Counted from the first letter of the stretch, positions 51,105 through 61,215 are shown. The stretch is DNA of 64,000 bases from JBOZRQ01 sp050789255 (GCA_050789255.1 JBOZRQ010000053.1:26690-90689), one strand, 5' to 3'. The notes: generated by a model not told the origin, from the sequence alone. Numbers and translations are program-made.

Positions 51105-51829
51105 CCCAGGTCCCCCAGTGCGTAGAGAATCGCCACGGCAGCGGCCAGGCCGGCCGTCTCGGTTCGCAGGATCCGGGGGCCCAGGGTCACAGGCCGGGCG
51201 CCGGCCCTGCGGGCCAGCTCCACCTCCTCGGGCGACAGCCCGCCCTCCGGCCCGATAAAGACCGCCACGGTCTTGACCTCGGGCTTGGAGGCCAGCACCT
51301 CCCGCAGGGGCTCCCCGCCCTCTTCCCAGGGCACCAGGACCAGGTCGAACTGCCCCGCCCGGGCCACCGCCTCTTTCCAGGAGGCGACGCCCGCCACCTG
51401 GGGGACGGCGCCCCGCCGGCTCTGCTCCGCGGCCTCCCGGGCGATGCGCTGCCAGCGCTCCACCCGCTCAGCCGCCTTCTTGGGCTCCAGCTTCACCACA
51501 GCCCGGCTGGTTGCGACCGGCACAAAGCCGCAGATGCCCACCTCGGTGCCGTGCTGGATCACCGTCTCCATCTTCTCACCCTTGGCCAGGCCCTGGAACA
51601 GGGTGATTTGCACCGGCGGCTCCCCCATGGCGGGGCGGCTGCCGGAGATTTCGCCCAAGGCCCGTCCATCCTCGGTGCCGGCCAGCCGGCAGTCGTACTC
51701 GACGCCGCCCGCCACCACGGTGAAGGGCTCCCCTGGTTCGGCCCGCATCACCTTCAGCAGGTGGTGCGAGTCCTCCTTGCCGAGCAGAACCCGGTCACCA
51801 TCTACACGTTCCACAAAGAAGCGCGTCAT
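51101..51829 (-). CDS. rsmE: 16S rRNA (uracil(1498)-N(3))-methyltransferase RsmE
   Basis: SPOUT-class methyltransferase of 242 residues acting on 16S rRNA U1498. The N-terminal PUA-like part has RVDGDRVLLGKEDSHHLLKVMRAEPGE. The knotted C-terminal domain has FIGPEGGLSPEEVELARRAGARPVTLGPRILRTETAGLAA (in pieces), the SAM-binding knot. The middle has GTEVGICGFVPVATSRAVVKL. The ATG overlaps the prmA stop (ATGA), the standard pairing in Bacillota. Confidence 0.96.
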   Translation of the reverse strand: MTRFFVERVDGDRVLLGKEDSHHLLKVMRAEPGEPFTVVAGGVEYDCRLAGTEDGRALGEISGSRPAMGEPPVQITLFQGLAKGEKMETVIQHGTEVGICGFVPVATSRAVVKLEPKKAAERVERWQRIAREAAEQSRRGAVPQVAGVASWKEAVARAGQFDLVLVPWEEGGEPLREVLASKPEVKTVAVFIGPEGGLSPEEVELARRAGARPVTLGPRILRTETAGLAAAVAILYALGDLG

Positions 51830-52749
51830 GGCGTCCGCGTGGCCAGGATAGCGACCCAGCCGTTCTCCTCACGCACTTCCAGGGGAAGCATCCAGGTCTC
51901 GGTCATGGCGTTCAGCACCTGCTGCTTCTTCTCGGCAATGATGCCCGAAGCCAGGAAGCGCCCGCCCGCTTTCATCCGAGCAGCGACTTCGGGAAGCAGG
52001 TCAATGATCACCGAGGCGATGATATTGGCAATGACCAGATCCACCGCATCGGGATCAACCTGGTCCAAGGTGTTCAGGCTCACGTCGACAGCGACCTCAT
52101 TCTTGGCCACGTTCTCCTTGGCCACCTGAACGGCCACCGGGTCGATGTCGATCGCCGTGATGCGCTCGGCCCCGAGCCTCGCCGCGGCGATGGCCAGAAT
52201 GCCCGAGCCGGTGCCCACGTCAAGCACGCTGTGGCCCGGCTTCACCAGCTTCTCCAGCCAGCGCAGGCAGAGGCCGGTGGTGGCGTGGGAGCCTGTCCCG
52301 AAGGCCATGCCAGGGTCCAGGTAGAGCGGCAGATCGCCCGGTTGCAGGTCATAGTTCTCCCAGGATGGAATAACTACCAGGCGTTCCCCTGTTCGGAGCG
52401 GCTTGAAGTATTCCTTCCAGGCGTTCTCCCAGTCCTCGGCATTCACCCAGCTGTGAACCGGCGGATCGATCTCGCCGAGCCCCAGGCTGCGAATCTCCTC
52501 CAGCCCCTGCTCCAGGCGGAACCGGGAGTGCTCAATGTCGCCCGCCTCGGCCAGCCATGCCTTCACTACTACCCAGGCCGGGTCGCCGGCCACCAGGTCG
52601 GTGGCGTCCCAGTTCCCCTTGGCCTGGTTCTCAATGATCCCCTGCGGGTCGTCCACGGCGTACCCGCCGCCGGTCAGCTCCGCCAGCAGTTCCCCCACGG
52701 CATCAGCGGCCTCCCGCCGGCACCGAATGCTCACTTCCAAGTAACGCAA
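51826..52749 (-). CDS. prmA: Ribosomal protein L11 methyltransferase
   Basis: SAM-dependent enzyme of 307 residues that trimethylates ribosomal protein L11. Substrate-binding N-terminal domain with LEVSIRCRREAADAVGELLAELTGGGYAVDD, hinge, then the methyltransferase core: FGTGSHATTGLCLRWLE, VLDVGTGSGILAIAAARLGAERITAIDIDP and LVIANIIASVII (read in pieces). The start is a TTG with AGGAGG ten bases upstream. First gene of prmA-rsmE-DUF309-EamA; its start is divergent from the ABC exporter operon. Confidence 0.96.
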   Translation of the reverse strand: MRYLEVSIRCRREAADAVGELLAELTGGGYAVDDPQGIIENQAKGNWDATDLVAGDPAWVVVKAWLAEAGDIEHSRFRLEQGLEEIRSLGLGEIDPPVHSWVNAEDWENAWKEYFKPLRTGERLVVIPSWENYDLQPGDLPLYLDPGMAFGTGSHATTGLCLRWLEKLVKPGHSVLDVGTGSGILAIAAARLGAERITAIDIDPVAVQVAKENVAKNEVAVDVSLNTLDQVDPDAVDLVIANIIASVIIDLLPEVAARMKAGGRFLASGIIAEKKQQVLNAMTETWMLPLEVREENGWVAILATRTP

Positions 52750-52827
52750 CCTCTACCTGCCTCCTGTCCAAAGCCCTACTGCGCCATTATATCATACCCC
52801 CTCCCAGTCCCCGGCTAGATATCCCCC

Positions 52828-52857
52828 TTGACAGTCAACTTGTCCCGAGAGTATATA
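52828..52857 (+). promoter_or_regulatory. Sigma-A-type promoter of the ABC exporter operon
   Basis: TTGACA (52828-52833), an 18-base spacer and TATATA (52852-52857), about 55 bases before the ATG at 52913. Confidence 0.85.
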
Positions 52858-52858
52858 T

Positions 52859-52876
52859 TAATTGATTGATCAATTA
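52859..52876 (+). promoter_or_regulatory. Perfect 8+2+8 palindromic operator (TetR-type)
   Basis: TAATTGAT-TG-ATCAATTA starts two bases after the -10 and covers the expected transcription start. Palindromes of this size and AT content at such a place are typical of TetR-family repressor sites. No TetR gene lies in the window beside it. Confidence 0.75.
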
Positions 52877-52912
52877 GAAAGCCCGTCTACCCTGCTTCGA
52901 GGAGGATCACAC

Positions 52913-54217
52913 ATGGGCAAGCGACTATGGGCCCTGGTTCGCAAGGAGTTTATCCAGATCCGCCGCGACAAGCGCACCCTCGCCATGATGATCGTCATCC
53001 CTGTGGTCTGGCTCACCATGTTCGGGTACGCGGCTACCTTTGATGTGAAACACATCCCCACCGCCGTTGTGAACCAGGGGAGCAGTCCCCTGGCTGCCAA
53101 ACTGGTGGAGACCCTCGGCATCGACGAGAACTTCACGGTGGCGAACGTCGCCGACCGTGCGGAGATCGAGGACCGCATCATGCGGGGCGAAGCGAACATC
53201 GGCCTGATTCTGCCGCCTGACTTCGGCGCCCTGCCCGAAGCCGGCAAGGAGCCAGCCCAGGCCGAAATCCTGGTGGACGGCTCCGACTTCTTCTCCGCCC
53301 AGGCCGGTCTGCGCGCCCTCTCCCCCATCCTCCAGCAGCTGGCTGCCGAACTGGCGGCGGAGCAGGCCAAGCTGGCCCAGGAGAAGGTCCGGACGACCCT
53401 CACCGCCCAGGGTGAGGCGATCGGCAAGCTGACGGCGCAACTGCAGGCCCAGGCGAAGACCATCGCCGAACTGCAAGCGAAGGTCGGCCAAACTACGGGT
53501 CCTGCCGTGGCGCCCTCCGCTCCGCCGGTGGCACCGGCAGCGGGACTGCCGACCCTGCCTGAAGCCAAGATGCCCGTCTCGGTGCCGAAGGTCGACATCC
53601 TCTACAACCCGGAACTGCGCAGCGCCAACATGATGATCCCCGGTCTCGCCGGCATGGTGATTCTCTTCATCACTTCGATGATGACCGCCCTGGGCATCGT
53701 GCGGGAAAAGGAGCACGGCACCCTGGAGCAGGTGGTGGTCAGCCCGATCCGGCCCCTCGAGTTGATGCTCGGCAAGCTGATCCCCTATACCATCATCGGC
53801 CTGTTCGACTTCGCCCTGGTGGTTACGGCCGGCATCTTCATCTTTGATGTTCCCTTCGCCGGCAACCTGCTGGTGTTTGTCGCCCTGGCCACCCTGTTCC
53901 TGCTCTCCACCCTGGGCATCGGCCTGCTGGTCTCCACCCTGGCGGAGAATCAGCAGCAGGCGATCCAGATGTCGCTGTTCATGGTCTTCCCGCAGTTTCT
54001 GGTCTCCGGCATGATCTTCCCGCTTACGGCCATGCCCGTGGCGATCCGGTACATCGCCTACCTCTTCCCGCTCACCTACTTCATGCCGATCGCCCGCGGC
54101 ATGTTCCTCAAGGGCCTCGGCCTCGACCTGCTCAAGTGGCCGGCGATCTTCCTGGGCCTTTACGGGGTCGCTATGATCGCCTTCGCCTCCGCACGGTTCC
54201 GCAAGCGGCTAGGTTAA
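52913..54217 (+). CDS. ABC-2 type transporter permease with extracytoplasmic coiled coil
   Basis: A 434-residue permease of the YbhS/YbhR type. The N-terminal cytoplasmic RKEFIQIRRDKRTLAMMIVIPVVWL leads into helix 1. A large extracytoplasmic loop (residues about 45-255) contains the usual GEANIGLILPPDFG region, then a heptad-like coiled coil (LAAELAAEQAKLAQEKVRTT, LTAQLQAQAKTIAELQAKVG) and a Pro/Ala linker, which are not usual for the family. Five further helices follow, with GIVREKEHGTLEQVVVSPIRPLELMLGKLIPY and FPQFLVSGMIFPLTAMPVAIRYIAYLFPLTYFMPIARG, read in pieces. The ATG at 52913 follows GGAGGAT by seven bases. First gene of the exporter operon. Confidence 0.9.
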   Translation: MGKRLWALVRKEFIQIRRDKRTLAMMIVIPVVWLTMFGYAATFDVKHIPTAVVNQGSSPLAAKLVETLGIDENFTVANVADRAEIEDRIMRGEANIGLILPPDFGALPEAGKEPAQAEILVDGSDFFSAQAGLRALSPILQQLAAELAAEQAKLAQEKVRTTLTAQGEAIGKLTAQLQAQAKTIAELQAKVGQTTGPAVAPSAPPVAPAAGLPTLPEAKMPVSVPKVDILYNPELRSANMMIPGLAGMVILFITSMMTALGIVREKEHGTLEQVVVSPIRPLELMLGKLIPYTIIGLFDFALVVTAGIFIFDVPFAGNLLVFVALATLFLLSTLGIGLLVSTLAENQQQAIQMSLFMVFPQFLVSGMIFPLTAMPVAIRYIAYLFPLTYFMPIARGMFLKGLGLDLLKWPAIFLGLYGVAMIAFASARFRKRLG

Positions 54218-54223
54218 GGGGGC

Positions 54224-55104
<881 letters not shown>

Positions 55105-55108
<4 letters not shown>

Positions 55109-55833
55109 GCACGCCAGCCATTTACACCGAAGGGCTCTCCAAGCGCTTCGGCAAGTTCGTGGCGGTCGACAACGTCTCCATTACCGTCCCGAGCGGTGTG
55201 GTCTTCGGGCTCCTGGGTCCCAACGGGGCGGGCAAGACCACCTTCATGCGGATCCTTCTGGGCATCCTCGCCCCTGGCGAGGGCAAGGGGCAGGTGCTCG
55301 GGCACGACATCGTCAAGGAGTCCGACGCCATCCGCCGGCAGATCGGCTACGTGTCGCAGCGGTTCAGCCTGTACAACGACCTCACGGCCCAGGAGAACCT
55401 CGACTTCGCCGGCGGGGTCTATGGTCTGAGCGGGGCCGGGCTCGGCGCCCGGCGTGAGGAACTCCTGGCCTGGAGCGGGCTGAGCGAACGCCGGCACGAG
55501 TTGGCCGTCCACCTTTCGGGCGGCTGGCGGCAGCGGCTGGCCTTCGCCTGCGCCATGGTGCATAAGCCCCCGCTGCTGATGCTCGACGAGCCCACCAGCG
55601 GCGTCGACCCGGTCTCACGGCGGGAGTTCTGGCGCCTGCTCTACGGTCTGGCCAGCCAGGGCAACACCATCGTCGTGACCACGCACTACATGGATGAAGC
55701 CGAGCACTGCGACCTCGTCGGGCTAATGCTGGGCGGGCGCATGATCGCCTTCGACCGGCCTACGGCTCTCAAGCAGACGCTCGGAGCGACCTCCATGGAA
55801 GATGCCTTCGTCCAGTTGGCTGCCAAGCGATAA
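55105..55833 (+). CDS. ABC exporter ATP-binding protein 2 (YbhF C-half-like)
   Basis: A 242-residue ATPase with all motifs intact: Walker A LLGPNGAGKTTFMRIL, signature HLSGGWRQRLAFACAMV, Walker B LLMLDEPTSGVDPVSRREFW, H-loop TIVVTTHYMDEAEHCD. The ATG overlaps the stop of ATPase 1 (ATGA). In relatives such as E. coli YbhF the two ATPase units are fused into one chain; here they are separate. Ends at a perfect bidirectional terminator. Confidence 0.94.
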
Positions 55834-55836
55834 TAA

Positions 55837-55873
55837 CGAGGGCCGGGGAGTCACTCCCCGGCCCTCGCCTTTA
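55837..55873 (+). terminator. Terminator of the ABC exporter operon
   Basis: GAGGGCCGGGGAG (55838-55850) and CTCCCCGGCCCTC (55854-55866) form a perfect 13-base-pair stem with a TCA loop. CCTTTATT follows on the plus strand. It lies between convergent genes. Confidence 0.85.
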
Positions 55874-57133
55874 TTGCACCCACTCTACTTGCAGCTTGGG
55901 GACGTCCGTTCCAGCGTACTCGATCTTGGCGAAGCCCTTTGGGTAGGTCAGCGCCTGGGTCACCATCGCCCCCGGAGCGGGCTTGTGCAGCACGGCCTGC
56001 ACCCGCACCGTGCCGTCCAGCAGCTCGACCTTGCGAATCTCCACCCGGTAGCCGCCGGTCGGCTGCTCTCCGGCGTACACCTGCAGGTATAGCGCAGATT
56101 CGGCGACCTGGCCGCTGATCCCGGCCTCGCCCCTGGTCCCGAGCGCCCAGCCCTGCAAATCCTTCGGCAGCACCTTGGGATCCACCGCCTGGAACTTCAC
56201 CTCGCCCTTGGCTGCGACCTCAGGCTTGGTCGAAGGCTGTTCGGGCTTGGCGGCCGATGGAGGAGCATCCTCAACCAGCTTCAGCTCAACCCGTGGCGCC
56301 TTGCTGCCCGCAAACGGGACCCGAGCGTAGGCTTTCGGATAGGTCAGCGCCTCCGTGACGTTCTGCCCCGGCGCCGGCACACCCAGGTGCGCCTCCACCA
56401 GTACCACGTCTTCCATGACCTCCAGGCCGGAGATCTTGATCGAGTAGCCCCCGGTACCGCGCATGCCCGCCGACGCCATGACATACAGGTACCCACCGAC
56501 TACCTCAGACGTGCCGCCCGGAATCTGCACGGTGGACTTCGGCCACTGGGCCAACTGGGGCGGGAGTGCGTCCTCAACCACAACATCGTACTTAGCAGCT
56601 GCCCGTGCGTTGTCCGCCGCGGCGCCAGTCAACTCCAGCACGCCGTCGACCGCCGGGGCAGGCTTCGAGGCAGCATAGGGGATGCGCACGTAGGCCCTGG
56701 GGTAGGTGATCACCGCCGTCGTGCCGCTGCCGGGCGGCGGGCCGACCACCTTCGCCTTCACGCTGACCACATCCGTCCCGGTCTCGGCAACCAGGTTCAC
56801 CTGCTCCACCTCCACCCGATACCCGCCCGAGGGCTGCTCGCCACCGATGATGGCCATGTACAGGTAGTCACCGATCCGCCGGTGGACCAGCCAGCCGCCC
56901 CTCATCTTCTTCTCACCCTGAGTCATCGTTTTCCAGGCGCCCAACTCCGATGGAAGCTTATCCTCGGCAATTACCTCGAAGGAGAGCGCTGAACCCGTGC
57001 GCTCTGAGACGCATTTCGTTTGCGTCGATGTGGCCGGCTTGGTGTCCGGGTCGTTGCACTTGGTGCGGGCGCCGCCGCAGCCCGCAACCGTGACCGCAAG
57101 CAACAGCCCGCAGGCTGTCAATTTCATACGCAT
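55871..57133 (-). CDS. Lipoprotein with three tandem PrcB-like domains
   Basis: A 420-residue lipoprotein (signal MKLTACGLLLAVTVAGCGG, lipobox VAGC). It consists of three similar units of about 110 residues (about 48-160, 178-278 and 308-420). Each has LP.x.L..W plus GGYLYV or DYLYMAI, then G(E/x)QP(S/T)GGYRVEV or GGYSIKI, and ends in a TYPKAYARVPFAG-type strand. This GGYxxxI pattern is the PrcB_C domain of protease-complex-type proteins; three copies in one chain is uncommon in my experience. Role unknown, probably extracellular. It converges with the exporter operon. Confidence 0.82.
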   Translation of the reverse strand: MRMKLTACGLLLAVTVAGCGGARTKCNDPDTKPATSTQTKCVSERTGSALSFEVIAEDKLPSELGAWKTMTQGEKKMRGGWLVHRRIGDYLYMAIIGGEQPSGGYRVEVEQVNLVAETGTDVVSVKAKVVGPPPGSGTTAVITYPRAYVRIPYAASKPAPAVDGVLELTGAAADNARAAAKYDVVVEDALPPQLAQWPKSTVQIPGGTSEVVGGYLYVMASAGMRGTGGYSIKISGLEVMEDVVLVEAHLGVPAPGQNVTEALTYPKAYARVPFAGSKAPRVELKLVEDAPPSAAKPEQPSTKPEVAAKGEVKFQAVDPKVLPKDLQGWALGTRGEAGISGQVAESALYLQVYAGEQPTGGYRVEIRKVELLDGTVRVQAVLHKPAPGAMVTQALTYPKGFAKIEYAGTDVPKLQVEWVQ

Positions 57134-57247
57134 GGCCGAATCCTCCCGTACGTCGACTCAGGTTTCACTTCTTAGACCGCCACCATGCTTCTTGGGGTTT
57201 CAGGAAAAAGCAAGACGGAGGAGACCGCGTTGTCTCCCCCGCCGATC

Positions 57248-58036
57248 TCAGGCCTGCGGCATGCGCCGGGCTTCAACCTTCACCTTCTCCGGCACGGTCA
57301 CCCCAGGGGTGCGCCCGAACGACCAATCTAGCTGGTAGCGGAAGCCCGCTGCCTTGGCTTGCTCCCCCGGCCGGTGCTCAACCGTGAAGCGGGCGGGCTT
57401 CAGGGTGCGCGTGTAGACCCACAGCTTGTACTGCACCTGCTCTGGACGGGCGCCGCCCAGCCGTTCCCTCATCATCGCCGGGTCTAGCTCCACCCTGAGC
57501 ACCACGGCCTCGCCCCCGCCCAACCGCTCCCGGCCCAGCACCGCGGCGCCCCGCAGGCCCTCCACCAGCGGCGAGGCCAACTGATCCGGCTGAAAGCTAC
57601 TCAGCCCGGTCACATCCGCCCTGCGGAGCAGATTCCAGCCAGCGTCACGGGGATCGAGCATATAGAGGTCCTGCCCCTCCAGGTAATACTCCAGCGGCAC
57701 CTTGGTGGTCCCCGTGCTGCTGCTCCCTTTCAGGTGAAGCACCTGCGGCTGGCGCTGGAACGCCCCATCCATCGCCGAAGTGGGGAACGTCTGGTCGCCG
57801 GGCGCCCCCGAGAGCCCCACCGAGAACCGGTACCGCTCGGCGGTCAGCACGGCGAGCCCCGCCTGCCGGGCAAGGTCCGTCGCCGAGAGTCCCTTGGTCT
57901 TGTCCACCGGGTACCACAAGTAGAGCGCTGCGCCAACAACCAGCACAGCAAAAAGGCCGGCCGCCCCCCACCGCAGACTTGGCTGGCGGCGGGGAGTGGC
58001 CGGACCCTGATTCACGCTGTGACGCCGCAGCGACAT
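57248..58036 (-). CDS. Membrane-anchored LolA/LppX-like protein
   Basis: A 262-residue protein with a cytoplasmic N terminus, one membrane helix (GAAGLFAVLVVGAALYLWYP, residues about 26-45) and an extracytoplasmic domain of about 200 residues. The pattern YRFSVGLSGAP, VPLEYYLEGQDLYMLDP, VVLRVELDPAMMRERL and YKLWVYTRTLKPARFTVEHRP resembles the half-barrel of LolA/LppX or DUF-type sortin proteins, which bind lipids; this is a weak, pattern-level resemblance. It lies between the PrcB-like gene and dnaJ on the same strand. Confidence 0.72.
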   Translation of the reverse strand: MSLRRHSVNQGPATPRRQPSLRWGAAGLFAVLVVGAALYLWYPVDKTKGLSATDLARQAGLAVLTAERYRFSVGLSGAPGDQTFPTSAMDGAFQRQPQVLHLKGSSSTGTTKVPLEYYLEGQDLYMLDPRDAGWNLLRRADVTGLSSFQPDQLASPLVEGLRGAAVLGRERLGGGEAVVLRVELDPAMMRERLGGARPEQVQYKLWVYTRTLKPARFTVEHRPGEQAKAAGFRYQLDWSFGRTPGVTVPEKVKVEARRMPQA

Positions 58037-58101
58037 GGACCTCGCCCCCGTTTTGCCTGTGCATGCTAGTACAGGCTACGTCAGGCGCTCGCGGACAAGA
58101 C

Positions 58102-59250
58102 CTACAAATTCCCCAGGGCGTCCTTGACCTTGTCAAAAAAGCCCTTCTCCTGGGACATAACCTTCTCGCCCCGAATTTCGGCCAGCTCGCGCAGCAGTTC
58201 ACGCTCCCGAGCGGAAAGCTTCGTCGGGGTGGAGACCTTCACGACCACGTGCTGGTCGCCCCGGCCATTGCCGCGCAGGTGCTTGACGCCCTTGCCCTTC
58301 AGGCGGATGGTGTCGCCGTGCTGCGTTCCCTCGGGCACCTTCACCGGTTCAGGTCCATCCAGGGTGGGCACCTCGATCTCGGTGCCCAGGGCAGCCTGGA
58401 CAAAGCTGATGACGGTCTCGCTGATCAGGTCGTCACCCTCACGGTTGAAGCGCGGGTCGGGTTTGACGCGCATCACCACGTACAGGTCGCCGTTCGGCCC
58501 GCCCCGCTCACCGGTCTCGCCGTACCCGGGCATGCGCATGCGCGAGCCGGTCTCCACGCCGCCGGGAACGTTCAGCTCCACCCGGTGGGTCTTCTGGATC
58601 TGGCCGCGCCCGCGGCAGGTGGCGCAGGGCTGCTCAATGATCTTGCCGTCACCCCGGCACTTGTCACAGGTGGTGACGTTGACGAAGCGGCCAAAGACCG
58701 TGCTCTGGGTCATCTGAATCTGGCCGGTACCGCGGCACTTCGAGCAGGTCACCGGCTGGGTGCCGGGCTTGGCGCCGCTGCCGTGGCAGGTCTCGCAGTC
58801 CTCGGTGCGGGGCACTTTGATCTCCTTGGTGACGCCGAAGGCTGCTTCATGCAGGGTGAGCTCCAGCTCGTACTGAAGGTCGGCGCCCCGCTGGGGCCCA
58901 CGACGCTGCTGGCGGGCGCCCCCGCCGAAGAAGGCCTCGAAAATGTCGCCAAAGCCGCCCATGTTCTCGAACCCGCCCATACCCTCGAACGGGTTGCCGC
59001 CGCCAGCGCCGCCCATCTGCTCGGCGGCGTGGCCGAACTGGTCGTACTTCGCCCGGCGTTCCGCGTCGGACAGGACCTGATGCGCCTCGTTGATCTCCTT
59101 GAACTTCTCGGCGGCGCTGGGGTCATCCTTATTGGCATCCGGATGGTACTTGCGAGCGAGCGTCCGGAATGCCTTCTTAATATCGGCCTCAGATGCGTTC
59201 TTCGGAACGCCGAGCACCTCGTAGTAGTCCCGTTTGGCCAAAGGGTTCAC
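58102..59250 (-). CDS. dnaJ: Chaperone DnaJ
   Basis: Hsp40 co-chaperone of 382 residues that stimulates the DnaK ATPase. J domain with YYEVLGVPKNASEADIKKAFR and HPDANKDD (the HPD motif); a Gly/Phe-rich linker (GGGNPFEGMGGFENMGGFGD); four zinc motifs (CETCHGSG, CSKCRGTG, CDKCRGDG, CATCRGRG); and a C-terminal substrate domain. The start is a GTG with GAGGAG seven bases upstream. A strong hairpin lies between dnaK and dnaJ. Confidence 0.97.
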   Translation of the reverse strand: MNPLAKRDYYEVLGVPKNASEADIKKAFRTLARKYHPDANKDDPSAAEKFKEINEAHQVLSDAERRAKYDQFGHAAEQMGGAGGGNPFEGMGGFENMGGFGDIFEAFFGGGARQQRRGPQRGADLQYELELTLHEAAFGVTKEIKVPRTEDCETCHGSGAKPGTQPVTCSKCRGTGQIQMTQSTVFGRFVNVTTCDKCRGDGKIIEQPCATCRGRGQIQKTHRVELNVPGGVETGSRMRMPGYGETGERGGPNGDLYVVMRVKPDPRFNREGDDLISETVISFVQAALGTEIEVPTLDGPEPVKVPEGTQHGDTIRLKGKGVKHLRGNGRGDQHVVVKVSTPTKLSARERELLRELAEIRGEKVMSQEKGFFDKVKDALGNL

Positions 59251-59315
59251 CCTTCCTCTCCTCGCTAGACGATATCACCCCGGCGGGCACATGGTCAACC
59301 CGTGGGATGACCCAA

Positions 59316-59337
59316 GGACCGGCCCAAGGGCCGGTCC
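59316..59337 (-). promoter_or_regulatory. Strong hairpin between dnaK and dnaJ
   Basis: GGACCGGCCC and GGGCCGGTCC form a perfect ten-base-pair stem with a two-base loop. On the minus strand it is followed by TTGGGTC, not by a T run. It may act as a partial terminator or an mRNA stabiliser that sets the dnaK:dnaJ ratio. Confidence 0.7.
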
Positions 59338-59359
59338 CTGCTCGAATCGCCAGGAAGGA

Positions 59360-61183
59360 CTACTTGTCGTCGTCCTTGACCTTGAAATCGGCGTTCGGAA
59401 TATCCTGTTCGCCGCCCTGGGCGCCAGCCTCGCTGCCACCCTGAGCGCCAGCCTTCTCGTACATCGCCGCCGACAGCTTGTAGACCGCCTCGGTGAGCTT
59501 CTCGGTGGCCGCCTTGGTCTTCTCCGTGTCGTCGCCCTTCAGGGCCTCACGCACGGGCTCGATCTCATTCTTCACGGCGTCGATCAGGCCCTGGTCGAGG
59601 CCCTTGCCCTCGACTTCCTTGATCATCTTCTCGGCATTGTACACGGCGGAGTCGGCGTTGTTGCGCACCTCGGCCTCCTCACGGCGCCGCTTGTCCTCAG
59701 CAGCCATCGCCTCGGCTTCCTTGACCGCCTTCTCAATGTCATCCTTGGACATACCGGTCTGGCTCTGGATGGTGATCTTCTGCTCGCGACCGGTGCCCAG
59801 GTCCTTGGCGGACACGTGGACGATGCCGTTCACGTCGATGTCGAACTTCACCTCGATCTTGGGCACGCCGCGAGGCGCCGGGGCGATGCCGTCGAGGTCG
59901 AAGCGGCCCAGGGTCTTGTTGTAGGCAGCCATCTCGCGCTCGCCCTGGAGCACGTGGATCTGCACCTGGGTCTGGCCGTCGGCGGCGGTGGAGAAGATCT
60001 GGGTCTTCTCGGTCGGAATCGTGGTGTTGCGCTCGATCAGCTTGGTGAAGACGCCGCCCAGGGTCTCAATGCCCAGGGAGAGCGGGGTGACGTCCAGCAG
60101 CAGCACGTCCTTGACGTCGCCAGTCAGCACGCCGCCCTGAACGGCGGCGCCCAGGGCGACCACCTCGTCGGGGTTGATGCCCTTGTAAGGCTCCTTGCCC
60201 ATGAAGCGGCGCACCGCTTCCTGCACGGCGGGAATGCGGGAGGAACCGCCCACCAGCAGGACCTTGTCGATATCCTTCGGCTCGAAGCCAGAGTCCCGGA
60301 GCGCCTGACGGGTCGGGCCCATGGTCGCCTCCACCAGGTCCGCGGTGAGCTCCTCGAACTTGGCGCGGGTCAGGGTCTCATCGAGGTGGACGGGGCCGTC
60401 CGCCGTCATGGAGATGAACGGCAGGTTGATGTTGGTGGTGGCCAGGCCAGAGAGCTCGATCTTAGCCTTCTCGGCCCCCTCACGGAGGCGCTGCAGGGCC
60501 TGCTTATCCTTGCGCAGATCGACGCTGTGCTCCTTCTGGAACCTATCGGCGACGTAGTTCACGATCCGCTCGTCAAAGTCGTCGCCGCCGAGGCGGTTGT
60601 TACCCGCAGTAGCGACGACCTGGAAGGTGCCGCCGCCCAGCTCAAGCACGGAAACGTCAAAGGTGCCGCCGCCCAGGTCGAAGACCAGAATGCGGTGGTC
60701 ATCGCCCTTGTCGAGGCCGTACGCAAGCGCAGCAGCCGTCGGCTCGTTGATAATGCGAAGGACCTCCAGGCCGGCGATGGTGCCGGCATCCTTGGTCGCC
60801 TGGCGCTGAGCATCGGAGAAGTAAGCAGGAACGGTGATGACCGCCTTGGTCACCTTCTCGCCCAGCTTGGCCTCAGCGTCGCTCCGCAGCTTGGAGAGGA
60901 TCATCGCAGAGATTTCCTGCGGGGAGTAATCCTTATCGTCAATGCGCACGCGATGGTTGGTGCCCATATGCCGCTTGATCGAGATGATGGTCCGGTCGGG
61001 GTTGGTGACGGCCTGCCGCTTGGCCACCTTGCCGATCAGGCGCTCACCGGCCTTGTTAAAGGCCACCACGGAGGGCGTCAGGCGGTCACCTTCGGCGTTC
61101 TCAATCACGACCGGTTCCTTACCTTCCATAATGGCGACCACGGAGTTCGTCGTACCGAGGTCGATACCAATGACCTTTGACAT
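59360..61183 (-). CDS. dnaK: Chaperone DnaK (Hsp70)
   Basis: A 607-residue Hsp70. N-terminal nucleotide-binding domain: KVIGIDLGTTNSVVAIMEG, IINEPTAAALAYGLDKGD, ILVFDLGGGTFDVSVLELG and VLLVGGSSRIPAVQEAV. Substrate-binding domain with DVTPLSLGIETLGGVFTKLIERNTTIPT, read in pieces; the C-terminal lid ends in a Gly/Ala-rich segment and an acidic tail (KVKDDDK). TAAGGAGG precedes the ATG. Lies between grpE and dnaJ under the CIRCE-controlled promoter. Confidence 0.98.
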   Translation of the reverse strand: MSKVIGIDLGTTNSVVAIMEGKEPVVIENAEGDRLTPSVVAFNKAGERLIGKVAKRQAVTNPDRTIISIKRHMGTNHRVRIDDKDYSPQEISAMILSKLRSDAEAKLGEKVTKAVITVPAYFSDAQRQATKDAGTIAGLEVLRIINEPTAAALAYGLDKGDDHRILVFDLGGGTFDVSVLELGGGTFQVVATAGNNRLGGDDFDERIVNYVADRFQKEHSVDLRKDKQALQRLREGAEKAKIELSGLATTNINLPFISMTADGPVHLDETLTRAKFEELTADLVEATMGPTRQALRDSGFEPKDIDKVLLVGGSSRIPAVQEAVRRFMGKEPYKGINPDEVVALGAAVQGGVLTGDVKDVLLLDVTPLSLGIETLGGVFTKLIERNTTIPTEKTQIFSTAADGQTQVQIHVLQGEREMAAYNKTLGRFDLDGIAPAPRGVPKIEVKFDIDVNGIVHVSAKDLGTGREQKITIQSQTGMSKDDIEKAVKEAEAMAAEDKRRREEAEVRNNADSAVYNAEKMIKEVEGKGLDQGLIDAVKNEIEPVREALKGDDTEKTKAATEKLTEAVYKLSAAMYEKAGAQGGSEAGAQGGEQDIPNADFKVKDDDK

Positions 61184-61215
61184 GGTTGAATGTAGCCTCC
61201 TTACTTCCGAGACGC

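Noticed and set aside
59234..61180. 648-codon plus-strand frame opposite dnaK
   Set aside because: Long antisense frames over dnaK are a known artefact of GC-rich codon usage. The Leu/Gly/Val-rich translation has no motif.
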